Below are positions 8,727 through 16,826 of a stretch of DNA of 64,000 nt, in pieces. The stretch covers positions 1,426,001 to 1,490,000 of the forward strand of contig AP017968.1 of the NCBI GenBank assembly GCA_002356455.1. The letters run 5' to 3'. This DNA is from Fusobacterium varium. Its GTDB lineage: Bacteria > Fusobacteriota > Fusobacteriia > Fusobacteriales > Fusobacteriaceae. A model generated the notes under the pieces. That model worked only from the letters and a program-made list of their open reading frames with translations. It had not been told where the DNA came from and searched no databases. The position numbers and the translations under genes were made by a program. Position 1 is the stretch's first letter, and every line of letters starts with the position of its first letter.

Positions 8727-9911
8727 ATGAAAAAACTCGGGTTATTACCAAGACTTATAGTAGGTCTAATAGCAGGTATCATTGTAGGTAAAATAGGATT
8801 TATTCCATTACTGAGAGTTATGCTTACATTTAATGGATTATTTGGAAACTTTTTACAATTTGTAATTCCATTAATAATCTTAGGATTTGTAGCACCAGGT
8901 ATTGGAGACTTAGGTAAAAAAGCTGGAAAACTGTTGGCAGTTACTACAGTTCTTGCATATGGTTCGACAATTGTGTCTGGATCATTAGCATTCTTTACAA
9001 ATTCTATCTTACTTAGAAAAATACTTCCAGCAGGAGCTGCTTTAGCTGAAGGAAGTCATCCAGAAGCAGGGCTTTTAACTGGATATCTGACAGTTGATAT
9101 GCCTCCGATTATGGGAGTTATGACAGCATTATTAATGGCATTTACACTTGGTATAGGAATAGCAGTGGTTGAAGGAACAACAATTAAAAACTTTATGAAT
9201 GAAGTTCAGACAATTGTTGAAAAGATAATAACAAATATTATTATTCCATTCTTGCCTTTATATGTAGCAGGAATATTTGCTAATATGACCTATGCTGGAG
9301 AAATAGTAAAGATCATGTCTGTATTTGCAAAAGTATTTGGAATAATTATAATTCTTCACTTTGTTATTCTATTGGTTCAATATACAATAGCAGGAACTTT
9401 ATCAGGTGCTAATCCAATATTGTTAATAAGAAAAATGCTTCCAGCATATTTTACAGCAATAGGAACACAATCATCAGCAGCAACTATTCCAGTTACTCTT
9501 AATCAAACAAAACAAAATGGAGTAAATGAAGGAATTGCAGATTTTACTATTCCTTTATGCGCAACTATTCATCTATCAGGAAGTACAATAACACTTGTAA
9601 GCTGCTCAATGGCAGTTATGATGTTGAATGGAATGCCAATCACATTCTCAGGAATGTTTGGATTCATACTTATGCTGGGAGTAACAATGGTAGCAGCACC
9701 AGGAGTGCCAGGTGGAGCAGTTATGGCGGCTTTGGGATTATTAGAAAGTATGTTGGGATTTGGTCCTGAGCTTACATCTTTAATGATAGCTTTATACCTG
9801 ACTCAAGATAGTTTTGGAACTGCTTGCAATGTAACTGGAGATGGAGCAATTGCCATAATTGTTAATAGAATTGCAGGATTTAAACTGATTCCTCCAGTTA
9901 AACAAAAATAA
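8727..9911 (+). CDS. dicarboxylate/amino acid:cation symporter (DAACS family)
   Basis: A 394-residue secondary transporter of the GltP/DctA/SstT superfamily. Diagnostic segments are the serine-rich re-entrant hairpin GTQSSAATIPVTLNQ, the following IPLCATIHLSGS (PLGATINMDGT in many relatives) and the substrate-site helix DSFGTACNVTGDGA. The changes in the last two motifs suggest a substrate other than classic aspartate or glutamate, but this is inference. The frame opens at a GTG within the ribosome binding site GAGGTGGG; the ATG nine bases on is the better start. It is a single-gene unit with its own promoter and terminator. Confidence 0.9.
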   Translation: MKKLGLLPRLIVGLIAGIIVGKIGFIPLLRVMLTFNGLFGNFLQFVIPLIILGFVAPGIGDLGKKAGKLLAVTTVLAYGSTIVSGSLAFFTNSILLRKILPAGAALAEGSHPEAGLLTGYLTVDMPPIMGVMTALLMAFTLGIGIAVVEGTTIKNFMNEVQTIVEKIITNIIIPFLPLYVAGIFANMTYAGEIVKIMSVFAKVFGIIIILHFVILLVQYTIAGTLSGANPILLIRKMLPAYFTAIGTQSSAATIPVTLNQTKQNGVNEGIADFTIPLCATIHLSGSTITLVSCSMAVMMLNGMPITFSGMFGFILMLGVTMVAAPGVPGGAVMAALGLLESMLGFGPELTSLMIALYLTQDSFGTACNVTGDGAIAIIVNRIAGFKLIPPVKQK

Positions 9912-9912
9912 T

Positions 9913-9940
9913 AAAATACTAAAATGGCTATTAGTATTTT
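9913..9940 (+). terminator. terminator after the symporter gene
   Basis: AAAATACTAA and TTAGTATTTT form a perfect ten-base-pair stem with an eight-base loop, starting at the stop codon of the symporter gene. Confidence 0.65.
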
Positions 9941-9980
9941 AAGGAATTATAACATTGAAATAAAATAGGTGTAAATTCTA

Positions 9981-10027
9981 GGGGCTGTTGCAAATTAGTG
10001 ATTGATAAACTAATTTGTGCAGCCTCT
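9981..10027. terminator. hairpin at the left end of the IS
   Basis: The left terminal repeat is itself one arm of a stem: GGGGCTGTTGCAAATTAGT pairs imperfectly with ACTAATTTGTGCAGCCTC after a nine-base loop and is followed by a T-rich tract. It would act as a terminator at the IS boundary. Confidence 0.6.
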
Positions 10028-10135
10028 CTTATTTTTCATAAAAAAATAGAAATCTATTTTATAGATTTCTGCTAATTTATATTTTTATATTTATTTTTAA
10101 GTATCAAAAAAAGAAGTAGATGATTTTTTATTTAT

Positions 10136-11614
10136 CTAAGCTACTTTTAATGAGTGAAGTGTTGTTCCTAAGCGATTATTTATATTTCTGCTTAGATATC
10201 TGTTGAAGTTGTAAGCAATACAAAACAAACATATTTCTCTTAAAACACTTTTTTTACTTCGAACTTTTAATTTTCGCAATTTCATATCTTCTTTCAAAAC
10301 TGCAAAAGCACCTTCTACTTGAATACTTCTGTTCATTCTTAATTGTTTTCCATAATTGCTTGATACATTCTCTTTTGATTTATTTGATAAAATTCTAAAT
10401 CTTGCATTGTACTTAATTTTTTTGTTAGTTTCAGGATTCCAAAAATATTGAACTGTATTATTTTTATTAGAGTATAGAAATTCTAATTCTAATCCATCTT
10501 TTCTAAATAGCTTATTTTCAGAATGATTATATATTAAATTTTCTACTCTGTTTAAATCATTTTTAAACTTTCTGATTTTAGATTTTTCAAAATATATTGG
10601 TTTTATGTATGAAGTATAGCTCATTTTTTCCAAATATTCATAATTTAAAATACTTTCATATCCTGCATCAGCTACAATATTTTTAACTTCTAAATTTTGA
10701 GATGAAATTTTCTCTAAAAATGGAATCAAAGTTTTAGAATCAGAAGGGTTAGAAAAAATTTCATATGAAGAAATATATTCACTAATCACTCCTATTTGCA
10801 GATTATATCCAGGTTTTAATTGACCATTTCTCATATGGTCATCTTTCATTCTCATAAAAGTAGCATCTATATCAGTTTTTGAATAGCTATTTCTACCATT
10901 AAGATTTTTAAAATGATTAGAATATTTTTGATACTTTTCTATGTATTCTGCGCATAATTCTAAATATTTTTGTTCTTTAGATTTTCGCTTTCCTCTACCT
11001 TTGACTATTTGAAAATTCAAATTAGAAAGATACGAATATATTTCAAGGAAGTTGTCATATTGTAAGTTGAAATCATCATTAAAATTTGAAATTAGTTCAA
11101 GAATTTTTTCATCTAATCTATCTCTGTATTTCTCAATAGATTTTTTCCAAACAAATGAATATTTATTAGCATATGCTTCAATTTTAGTGCCATCAATATA
11201 TATTGTTTCAGTGGAAATATTTTCCATTTCAAGAATTTTTTCAACGAATTGTTCAAATAGATCTGGAAGAATATCTTCAGTTTTTGCTAAAAATCTAGAA
11301 ATAGTAGAGTGAACAGGAATTTTAGAATTTTGTAAAAAAAACCTGAATTTAATATTTTCACGGCAAGCCATTTCTATATCTCTAGTAGAAGTTAAATTGC
11401 GCGAATAGGCATAAACAATGATAGAAAACATTCTGATAGGATGTACCTTTGTTTTGTAAGAAAATACTTGCATTAAACTACTAAAATCTAATCCCTCCAA
11501 TATTGAGCTAAGTTTTCTTACAGGATCATTATCAGAAATTTCATATTGTAAAAAGTTAAAAAGTTTGGGTTGATTTAATTGAAAAAAAATGTTATTATTA
11601 GTTAGTTTTTGCAT
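10136..11614 (-). CDS. IS1182 family transposase
   Basis: A 492-residue DDE transposase with a DUF772-type N-terminal domain (RKLSSILEGLDFSSL through STRDIEMACRENIKFRFF). The probable catalytic residues lie in IYIDGTKIEA, IVADAGYES and QVEGAFAVLKED. The frame is uninterrupted and full length, so the element is likely able to move or did so recently. Flanking terminal repeats define the mobile unit. Only one copy is present in the window. Confidence 0.93.
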   Translation of the reverse strand: MQKLTNNNIFFQLNQPKLFNFLQYEISDNDPVRKLSSILEGLDFSSLMQVFSYKTKVHPIRMFSIIVYAYSRNLTSTRDIEMACRENIKFRFFLQNSKIPVHSTISRFLAKTEDILPDLFEQFVEKILEMENISTETIYIDGTKIEAYANKYSFVWKKSIEKYRDRLDEKILELISNFNDDFNLQYDNFLEIYSYLSNLNFQIVKGRGKRKSKEQKYLELCAEYIEKYQKYSNHFKNLNGRNSYSKTDIDATFMRMKDDHMRNGQLKPGYNLQIGVISEYISSYEIFSNPSDSKTLIPFLEKISSQNLEVKNIVADAGYESILNYEYLEKMSYTSYIKPIYFEKSKIRKFKNDLNRVENLIYNHSENKLFRKDGLELEFLYSNKNNTVQYFWNPETNKKIKYNARFRILSNKSKENVSSNYGKQLRMNRSIQVEGAFAVLKEDMKLRKLKVRSKKSVLREICLFCIAYNFNRYLSRNINNRLGTTLHSLKVA

Positions 11615-11678
11615 AGGTATATTATATTAGAAATTTGAAAAAATTTTTAGTATTTTATACCTTTTTTTATTTTAAAAG

Positions 11679-11716
11679 AAAAAGCTGACAGGAAGAAAAC
11701 TTCAAGTCAGCTTTTT
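11679..11716. terminator. hairpin at the right end of the IS
   Basis: AAAAAGCTGAC and GTCAGCTTTTT form a perfect eleven-base-pair stem upstream of the transposase gene. It would stop transcription from entering the transposase from the right, and leftward transcripts leaving it. Confidence 0.65.
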
Positions 11717-11810
11717 GGGTAATTGGGCTATTTTGAATTTGCAACAGCCTCTTTTTATATTATATTAAATCTCAAGATGAAAACATTTTACTTTTTATAA
11801 AATTTTATAT

Positions 11811-11840
11811 TTATCAAAAAATAGGTAAATGTGTTATAAT
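11811..11840 (+). promoter_or_regulatory. candidate promoter of the ABC importer operon
   Basis: TTATCA at 11811-11816, an 18-base spacer and a consensus TATAAT at 11835-11840, ahead of the ribosome binding site AGGAGG and the start at 11885. The inserted IS lies immediately upstream. Confidence 0.5.
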
Positions 11841-11884
11841 AGTATATAAGGGAAAAATTAGTTTTAAGAATAGGAGGTTAAAAA

Positions 11885-12574
11885 ATGAATGATATCATAT
11901 TGACAGTGGAAAATTTTGGACTAACTATAAAAAACAGAAAAGTTCTGGAAAGTGTTTCTTTCGATATTGAAAGAGGGGATTATCTTGCTATTGGTGGAGT
12001 TCCAGGTTCTGGTAAAAGTAGTCTGGTAAAAGGACTGTTAGGTTTGATTAATACTGGAATAACGGGGAATATATCTTATCATAATATAGGAAAAGGTGAG
12101 GTTAGCTATATACCACAGAATATAATGCAGATAAAGGAGGAATTTCCAGGAACTGCCAGAGAGATTGTTGCTATTGGAATGATTTCAAGAAAAAGAGGAA
12201 GATGCTTAGAAGAAAATGATTGGGAGAAAGTAGATGAACTTTTGAAACTTTTTAATTTATATGAATTAAAAGATAAAAAAATAAGTAAACTTACAGCACT
12301 TCAGCAATTAAAAATAAATGTAGCAAAGCATCTTATAACTGAACCTAAATTAATATATATTGATAATCCTAGTTCAACTCTTGATTTAAAAAGCAAGGTT
12401 GATTTTTATAGTACAATAAAAAGAATATGTGATGAAAAAGAAATTACAGTTATTTTTATAACTCATAATATAAAAGAGATATCTAATTTTGCAAATAAAC
12501 TTCTATTCCTAAGAAGAAAAGAGAAAACTTTTTATTTTGGCGATTGTAAGGATTTTATAAAAGATAAGGAATAA
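11885..12574 (+). CDS. ABC transporter ATP-binding subunit, catalytically degenerate
   Basis: First gene of a four-gene importer operon; 229 residues. The Walker A motif is intact (GGVPGSGKSS, 37-46), as are the Q-loop (Q78) and the switch histidine (H194). The signature LSGGQ is replaced by LTALQ (136-140), and the Walker B region reads IDNP, so the catalytic glutamate is Asn161. Such a subunit could bind ATP but would be expected to hydrolyse it poorly. The operon also encodes a complete ATPase, so an asymmetric heterodimer is a natural inference. Overall the sequence resembles metal or TauB-like ATPases; the substrate is unknown. Confidence 0.8.
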   Translation: MNDIILTVENFGLTIKNRKVLESVSFDIERGDYLAIGGVPGSGKSSLVKGLLGLINTGITGNISYHNIGKGEVSYIPQNIMQIKEEFPGTAREIVAIGMISRKRGRCLEENDWEKVDELLKLFNLYELKDKKISKLTALQQLKINVAKHLITEPKLIYIDNPSSTLDLKSKVDFYSTIKRICDEKEITVIFITHNIKEISNFANKLLFLRRKEKTFYFGDCKDFIKDKE

Positions 12575-12586
12575 AGAGGTATAAAA

Positions 12587-13534
12587 ATGAAAAAGATAAT
12601 AATAGTTCTTTTTATGATGCTTTTTTTTATTACAGCAGTGTATTCAAAGGATGTTGTTACATTTGCTTTTCCTGATGGACTTCCAGCTCTTAGTATTGTA
12701 AAAATGATAAATGATGATAAAGAAATATCTGGAAAGAAAATAGATTATAAATTGGAAAAAATATCTGAATCTCTTATAATGAATTTTTTAAAAGAAGAAA
12801 GTGATATTGGTATTGTTCCATCTAATCTTTCAGGACAGTTATATAATAAAAATCTTGATTATAAAATAGTTGGAACCATAGGATGGGGATCTTTTTATAT
12901 AGTGAGCAGAGAAAAAATAAAAAATATAGAAGATTTAAAAGGAAAAGAAATATATACAATAGGTAAAGGGTTAACTCCAGATATAATACTTCAAACAATA
13001 CTGAAAGAAAATGGAATAAATCCAGATAAAGATTTAAAAATAAATTATTTATCTGGAGGTAATGAAATAGCTCCTATGTACCTTGCAGGAAAAATAGATA
13101 TAATTATGGTTTCAGAACCTGTATTAAGTAAAATTCTTTCAAAAGACAAAAGAAGTGAAATAAATTTTGATATGAATAATGAATGGAAAAAAGTATTTAA
13201 AGATGATAAAGGCTTTCCTCAGTCTACTTTAATTGTAAAAGAAAATCTTATTAAAGAAGAACCAGAATTTATATCAGCATTTATAAATAAATTAGAAAAT
13301 AGTATAGAATTTATTTATAGTAAAAATCCAGTAAAAGAAGAATATATAATTGGATCAAAAATAACTATTGATTTAAGTGTTTTAGATGAAATACTAAAAA
13401 GAGTAAATATAAAATTTATATCAGCTGATAATAGCAGGGAAACATATAGATTGTATTTTGAAAATATTAAAAAGATAAACAGCAAAGCAATTGGAGGAAA
13501 AATTCCAAATGAAAAAATATTTATTTCAAAGTAG
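12587..13534 (+). CDS. ABC transporter substrate-binding protein (NMT1/SsuA-like)
   Basis: A 315-residue secreted protein with a clear signal peptide (first 20 residues, ending VYSKD) and no lipobox cysteine, so it should be free in the periplasm. The two-lobed solute-binding fold of the NitT/TauT type is suggested by FAFPDGLPALSIVKM, SDIGIVPSNL and the central NIEDLKGKEIYTIGKG. Relatives bind sulfonates, nitrate, thiamine precursors or related small anions and heterocycles. No riboswitch or pathway gene nearby narrows the choice. It overlaps the permease start, consistent with coupling. Confidence 0.85.
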   Translation: MKKIIIVLFMMLFFITAVYSKDVVTFAFPDGLPALSIVKMINDDKEISGKKIDYKLEKISESLIMNFLKEESDIGIVPSNLSGQLYNKNLDYKIVGTIGWGSFYIVSREKIKNIEDLKGKEIYTIGKGLTPDIILQTILKENGINPDKDLKINYLSGGNEIAPMYLAGKIDIIMVSEPVLSKILSKDKRSEINFDMNNEWKKVFKDDKGFPQSTLIVKENLIKEEPEFISAFINKLENSIEFIYSKNPVKEEYIIGSKITIDLSVLDEILKRVNIKFISADNSRETYRLYFENIKKINSKAIGGKIPNEKIFISK

Positions 13535-14264
13535 ATGGCTATTCATTTCTCCTTTATTATTTATGATTATTTGGGAAATTATATCAAGAATAATAGGAAA
13601 TGACTTGATATTTCCAAGCGTATTAAGTATTTTTAAAGCTTTTATAAATATAATTAAAGAAAAAGACTTCTTATTTATAATTTTTCATACTATAAAAAGA
13701 ACAGGAATAAGTATAGGAATATCATTAATAATAGGAATTTTATGCAGTATTCTTTCATATAAATATCAATTTTTTTATATTCTATTTTTTCCATTTTTTT
13801 CATTTTTAAAATCTATTCCTACAATAGCGGTGATAATATTAGTTTTGATTTGGAGCAATGTAGAAATTGTTCCAATAATAACAGGAATTATGATACTTTT
13901 ACCATTAGTATATGAAAATATACTTGGGGGAATAGATTCAATAGACAGAGATTTGTTAAAAATGGCAGATATATATAAAATATCAAAAATTGATATATTT
14001 AAAGGTATATATATTCCAGGGGTATATTACTTTTCTTCAGCAGGAATCCCTGCTTTAATAGCTTTAACTTTGAAAGTAGTTATAGCAGGAGAAGTTTTGT
14101 CACAAGGCTCTCTTTCAATTGGAGGAGAAATATTTATAGGAAAAATCTATTTGGAAACTTCTTCTATTTTTGCATGGATTGTTATTGTCATTTTGATAAA
14201 TTTTCTTTTGGATGTATTTTTAAAAAATATTAACAAAAAGTTTACAAGGTGGAGGAACTTATAA
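13509..14264 (+). CDS. ABC transporter permease (NitT/TauT type)
   Basis: A 251-residue inner-membrane permease with about six hydrophobic segments and the binding-protein-dependent transport signature. The EAA-like loop reads ADIYKISKIDIFKGIYIPG, followed by ALIALTLKVVIAGEVLS, as in SsuC and TauC proteins. The frame opens at a TTG at 13491, but GGAGG at 13493-13497 and the ATG at 13509 identify the start. The gene begins inside the binding-protein gene and ends in TAATG shared with the next ATPase, so the operon is tightly coupled. Confidence 0.87.
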   Translation: MKKYLFQSRWLFISPLLFMIIWEIISRIIGNDLIFPSVLSIFKAFINIIKEKDFLFIIFHTIKRTGISIGISLIIGILCSILSYKYQFFYILFFPFFSFLKSIPTIAVIILVLIWSNVEIVPIITGIMILLPLVYENILGGIDSIDRDLLKMADIYKISKIDIFKGIYIPGVYYFSSAGIPALIALTLKVVIAGEVLSQGSLSIGGEIFIGKIYLETSSIFAWIVIVILINFLLDVFLKNINKKFTRWRNL

Positions 14265-14962
14265 TGAAACTGGTAAATATAGTTAAATCCTATGGAGATA
14301 AAAAAGTTTTAGATGGAATAACTTTGGATATTGAAGAAGGAAAAGTTACTGCTATATTAGGGGAATCAGGTTCAGGAAAGAGTACTCTTCTCAATATAAT
14401 AGCTGGAAAAATAAAAGATTATAAAGGTAAAATAGTTTTTGAAACTGAAACTGAAAAAGGAATATCATATATATTTCAGGAAGATACTCTTATTCCATGG
14501 AAAACGGTTTATGGGAATCTGGAATTTGTATTAAAGAAAAAAATACCAATTGATAAAATAGAGTTAAGAATAAAAAAATATCTTAAAATGGTAGGATTAG
14601 AAGGAATAGAAAATGAATATCCTAATGCACTTAGTGGAGGAATGAAAAGAAGAGTCGGAATAGCAAGAGCATTTTCCTTTCCTTCAAATTATCTTTTTAT
14701 GGATGAACCATTTGAGTTTTTAGATATAAAAATAAAAAATGAAATAATAGAATATTTTATAAAACTTCAAGATATAGAAAATAAAACTGTAATTTTTATA
14801 ACTCATGACATAGAGTCAGCAGTTTCTTTAGGTGAAAAAATAGTGGTATTTAGCAATAAACCTACAAAAATAAAAAAGATATTTGAAAATCCTTATCCAA
14901 AAGAAAAAAATACAGAAAAAAAAGAAAAATTAAAGAATGAAATAAAAAAATTATTCTTGTAA
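14264..14962 (+). CDS. ABC transporter ATP-binding protein (NitT/TauT type)
   Basis: A 232-residue canonical ATPase: Walker A GESGSGKST (33-41), Q-loop FQEDTLIPWKTVYGN, signature LSGGMKRR (123-130), Walker B with MDEP (D147, E148) and switch ITHD. This is the catalytically complete partner of the degenerate ATPase encoded first in the operon. The GTG at 14249 is part of the ribosome binding site GGTGGAGG; the ATG at 14264 overlaps the permease stop by one base. A promoter for the next gene lies across its stop codon. Confidence 0.9.
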   Translation: MKLVNIVKSYGDKKVLDGITLDIEEGKVTAILGESGSGKSTLLNIIAGKIKDYKGKIVFETETEKGISYIFQEDTLIPWKTVYGNLEFVLKKKIPIDKIELRIKKYLKMVGLEGIENEYPNALSGGMKRRVGIARAFSFPSNYLFMDEPFEFLDIKIKNEIIEYFIKLQDIENKTVIFITHDIESAVSLGEKIVVFSNKPTKIKKIFENPYPKEKNTEKKEKLKNEIKKLFL

Positions 14963-14985
14963 TTATTTAAAATTAAAGATATAAT
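14957..14985 (+). promoter_or_regulatory. promoter of cvfB
   Basis: TTGTAA at 14957-14962, exactly 17 bases of spacer, and consensus TATAAT at 14980-14985, giving cvfB transcription independent of the ABC operon. Confidence 0.7.
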
Positions 14986-15019
14986 ACAGAATAGTATTGT
15001 TTAAGGAGAGATATAGTTT

Positions 15020-15883
15020 ATGATAAAAATAGGAAAAAGACAAAAAATGATTATCAATAATTTTGCAAGTGTAGGTGCATACTTACATGGTGGAACTGAT
15101 GATGATAAAGATAATATACTTCTTCCAAATAATGAATTAGAAGGAAGAAATCTTAAAGAAGGAGATGAAGTAGAAGTATTGGTATATATGGACTCAGAAG
15201 ATAGACCAGTAGCTACTTTCAGAAAAACTGAAGCTTTAGTTGGAAATTTGGCTAAATTGGAAGTAACAGATATTCATCCAACTTTAGGAGCATTTATGGA
15301 CTGGGGGTTAAAAAAAGAACTTCTTCTTCCAAAAGGACAGCAAGTAGGAAAAGTAGAAATAGGAAAAAAATATCTTGTAGGTATATATGAAGATAGTAAA
15401 GGAAGACTTTCTGCTACTATGAAAATATACAAATTTCTTCTTCCATCAGCTGAAATGCAGAAAAATGATATAGTAAGTGGAACTGTTTATGGAATTAATC
15501 CAGAAATAGGAGTTTTTGTTGCTGTAGAAGATAGATACTTTGGACTTATACCTAAAAATGAATATTTTAAAGATTATAAAGTTGGAGATGTAATAGAAGC
15601 TAGAGTAATCAGAGTGAGAGAAGATGGGAAAATAGATCTGACTCCAAGAGAACTTGCTTATATTCAGATGGATAAAGATGCAGAACTTGTATATGAAAAA
15701 ATGAGACTTCTTGGAGAAAGTTTTGGATTTACAGACAAAAGTACTCCAGAGGAAATTATTGGATATTTCAACATGAGTAAAAAGGCATTTAAAAGAGCGG
15801 TTGGAAATTTATTGAAAAATGGAAAAATTGAAAAAAATGATATTGGATATTTTAGGATAAAAAAAGAAAAAAAAGAATTATAA
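15020..15883 (+). CDS. cvfB: CvfB-like S1-domain RNA-binding protein
   Basis: A 287-residue protein with the CvfB arrangement of tandem S1-type OB folds followed by a C-terminal winged helix. Visible landmarks are GAYLHGG..ILLPNNE in the first domain, DIHPTLGAFMDWGLKKELLLP in the second, and VGDVIEARVIRVREDGKIDLTPR in the third. The winged helix falls at TPEEIIGYFNMSKKAFKRAVGNLLKNG. In Staphylococcus CvfB binds RNA and influences virulence gene expression; its role here is not known beyond RNA binding. It has its own promoter and terminator. Confidence 0.88.
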   Translation: MIKIGKRQKMIINNFASVGAYLHGGTDDDKDNILLPNNELEGRNLKEGDEVEVLVYMDSEDRPVATFRKTEALVGNLAKLEVTDIHPTLGAFMDWGLKKELLLPKGQQVGKVEIGKKYLVGIYEDSKGRLSATMKIYKFLLPSAEMQKNDIVSGTVYGINPEIGVFVAVEDRYFGLIPKNEYFKDYKVGDVIEARVIRVREDGKIDLTPRELAYIQMDKDAELVYEKMRLLGESFGFTDKSTPEEIIGYFNMSKKAFKRAVGNLLKNGKIEKNDIGYFRIKKEKKEL

Positions 15884-15898
15884 AAACAATAAATGTAC

Positions 15899-15943
15899 AA
15901 AAAGTTTTAGGAATTTTCCAATAGAAATCCTGAAACTTTTTTT
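15899..15943 (+). terminator. terminator of cvfB
   Basis: AAAAAGTTTtAGGA pairs with TCCTGAAACTTTTT and is followed by further T residues. Confidence 0.75.
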
Positions 15944-16311
15944 ATTTAAAAATATTTCAGCAACTGGAAGGTTTACATATGTATATTTACAGTTGAATAT
16001 TTGAATTAAAGAATTATATAGTTATAAATTAAAAAGCAATATAATTTATTAAATTTTTTTAATTTTTAACAATAAAAATAAAATAATCCTATAGTTAAAA
16101 TTTTATTAATTCAGCTTTTCAGGAGTGATAGAAAACTACATTAATATTTTATATAGTGAGGAATAAAAAATAAAATAAAAAAACAACGTATGATTAATTT
16201 AGAATTTAAGAAATGAAATAATTATCATATAAAAAATATATTATTCTTTTCTTTTTAGTTAGTATATAGTAATGAAGTATCAAGAACAACTTAGATTTTC
16301 AAGGAGGAAAG
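15944..16311. other. AT-rich intergenic stretch with one dyad
   Basis: No gene is visible between the cvfB terminator and the next start. The only structure is an imperfect inverted repeat at 15961-15995, with CAACTG and CAGTTG as outer arms and TACATATGTA as a central palindrome. It could be an operator or a small transcript hairpin. A TATAGT near 16264 may serve as the -10 for the downstream gene. Confidence 0.35.
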
Positions 16312-16689
16312 ATGATAGGATTAATTTTAATGATTCTTGCTTTTGCAGGAATGTGGAAAACTTTTGAAAAGGCTGGAATGGAAGGATGGAAAGGGATTGT
16401 TCCTGTTTATAACATGTATCTTTTAATTACTGAAATTGCAAAAAAACCTTGGTGGTATGTATTGCTGTTATTTGTACCAATAGCAAATATAGTTATCATG
16501 ATTATTGTAAGTATTGAAGTAGCCAAAGCATTTGGAAAAACAACAGGATTTGGAATAGGGCTTGCTTTACTTTCATTTGTATTCTATCCATTGTTAGGAT
16601 TTGGAGATGCAGTATATCAAGGACTTGGAGTAGATGAAACTACTGCTGATTCTGAAGATAAAAATGAAAAACTAGATTACGATCTATAG
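16312..16689 (+). CDS. DUF5684-type small membrane protein
   Basis: A 125-residue protein with three or four hydrophobic segments and the typical family pattern of WKTFEKAGMEGWKGIVPVYN, KKPWWYVLLLFVPIANIV and KAFGKTTGFGIGLALL. The family is widespread and functionally uncharacterised, and is sometimes found next to signal peptidases. Here it stands alone with a strong ribosome binding site (AAGGAGG) and is followed by two hairpins. The acidic C-terminal tail should be cytoplasmic. Confidence 0.7.
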   Translation: MIGLILMILAFAGMWKTFEKAGMEGWKGIVPVYNMYLLITEIAKKPWWYVLLLFVPIANIVIMIIVSIEVAKAFGKTTGFGIGLALLSFVFYPLLGFGDAVYQGLGVDETTADSEDKNEKLDYDL

Positions 16690-16716
16690 TAACATTCTGG
16701 GGGGAATAATATAGAT

Positions 16717-16757
16717 GCATGTTAGAATATATCTTTAAAAAATACATTTTAACATGC
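16717..16757. repeat. inverted repeat GCATGTTA / TAACATGC
   Basis: A perfect eight-base-pair stem with a 25-base AT-rich loop, just upstream of the convergent terminator. Without a T run it is not itself a terminator; it may stabilise the 3' end of the upstream transcript. Confidence 0.4.
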
Positions 16758-16771
16758 GTAATTGTGGTTGT

Positions 16772-16825
16772 AAAAAGAGCCTGCCAAAAATGAAGTTTTC
16801 CTTCTATTTTGACTAGGCTCTTTAA
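16772..16825. terminator. convergent terminator
   Basis: AAAGAGCCT at 16774-16782 and AGGCTCTTT at 16815-16823 flank a loop, with A/T-rich tails on both sides. It separates the DUF5684 gene from the minus-strand rqcH. Confidence 0.65.
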
Positions 16826-16826
16826 A

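Larger units (their letters stand above)
9981..11751. mobile_element. IS1182-family insertion sequence, apparently intact
   Basis: A 1.77-kb element bounded by inverted repeats GGCTGTTGCAAATT (9983-9996) and its exact complement at 11736-11749; the repeats extend to 15 of 16 bases at 9981-9996 and 11736-11751. It carries one full-length transposase on the minus strand. I see no target-site duplication next to the repeats, which is common in this family. It sits between the symporter terminator and the ABC importer promoter, so it breaks no gene. Internal hairpins near both ends would insulate the transposase from outside transcription. Confidence 0.9.

Noticed and set aside
16260-16311. Extra short upstream frame before the DUF5684 gene
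   Set aside because: No ribosome binding site with a proper start precedes the AAGGAGG of the real gene.
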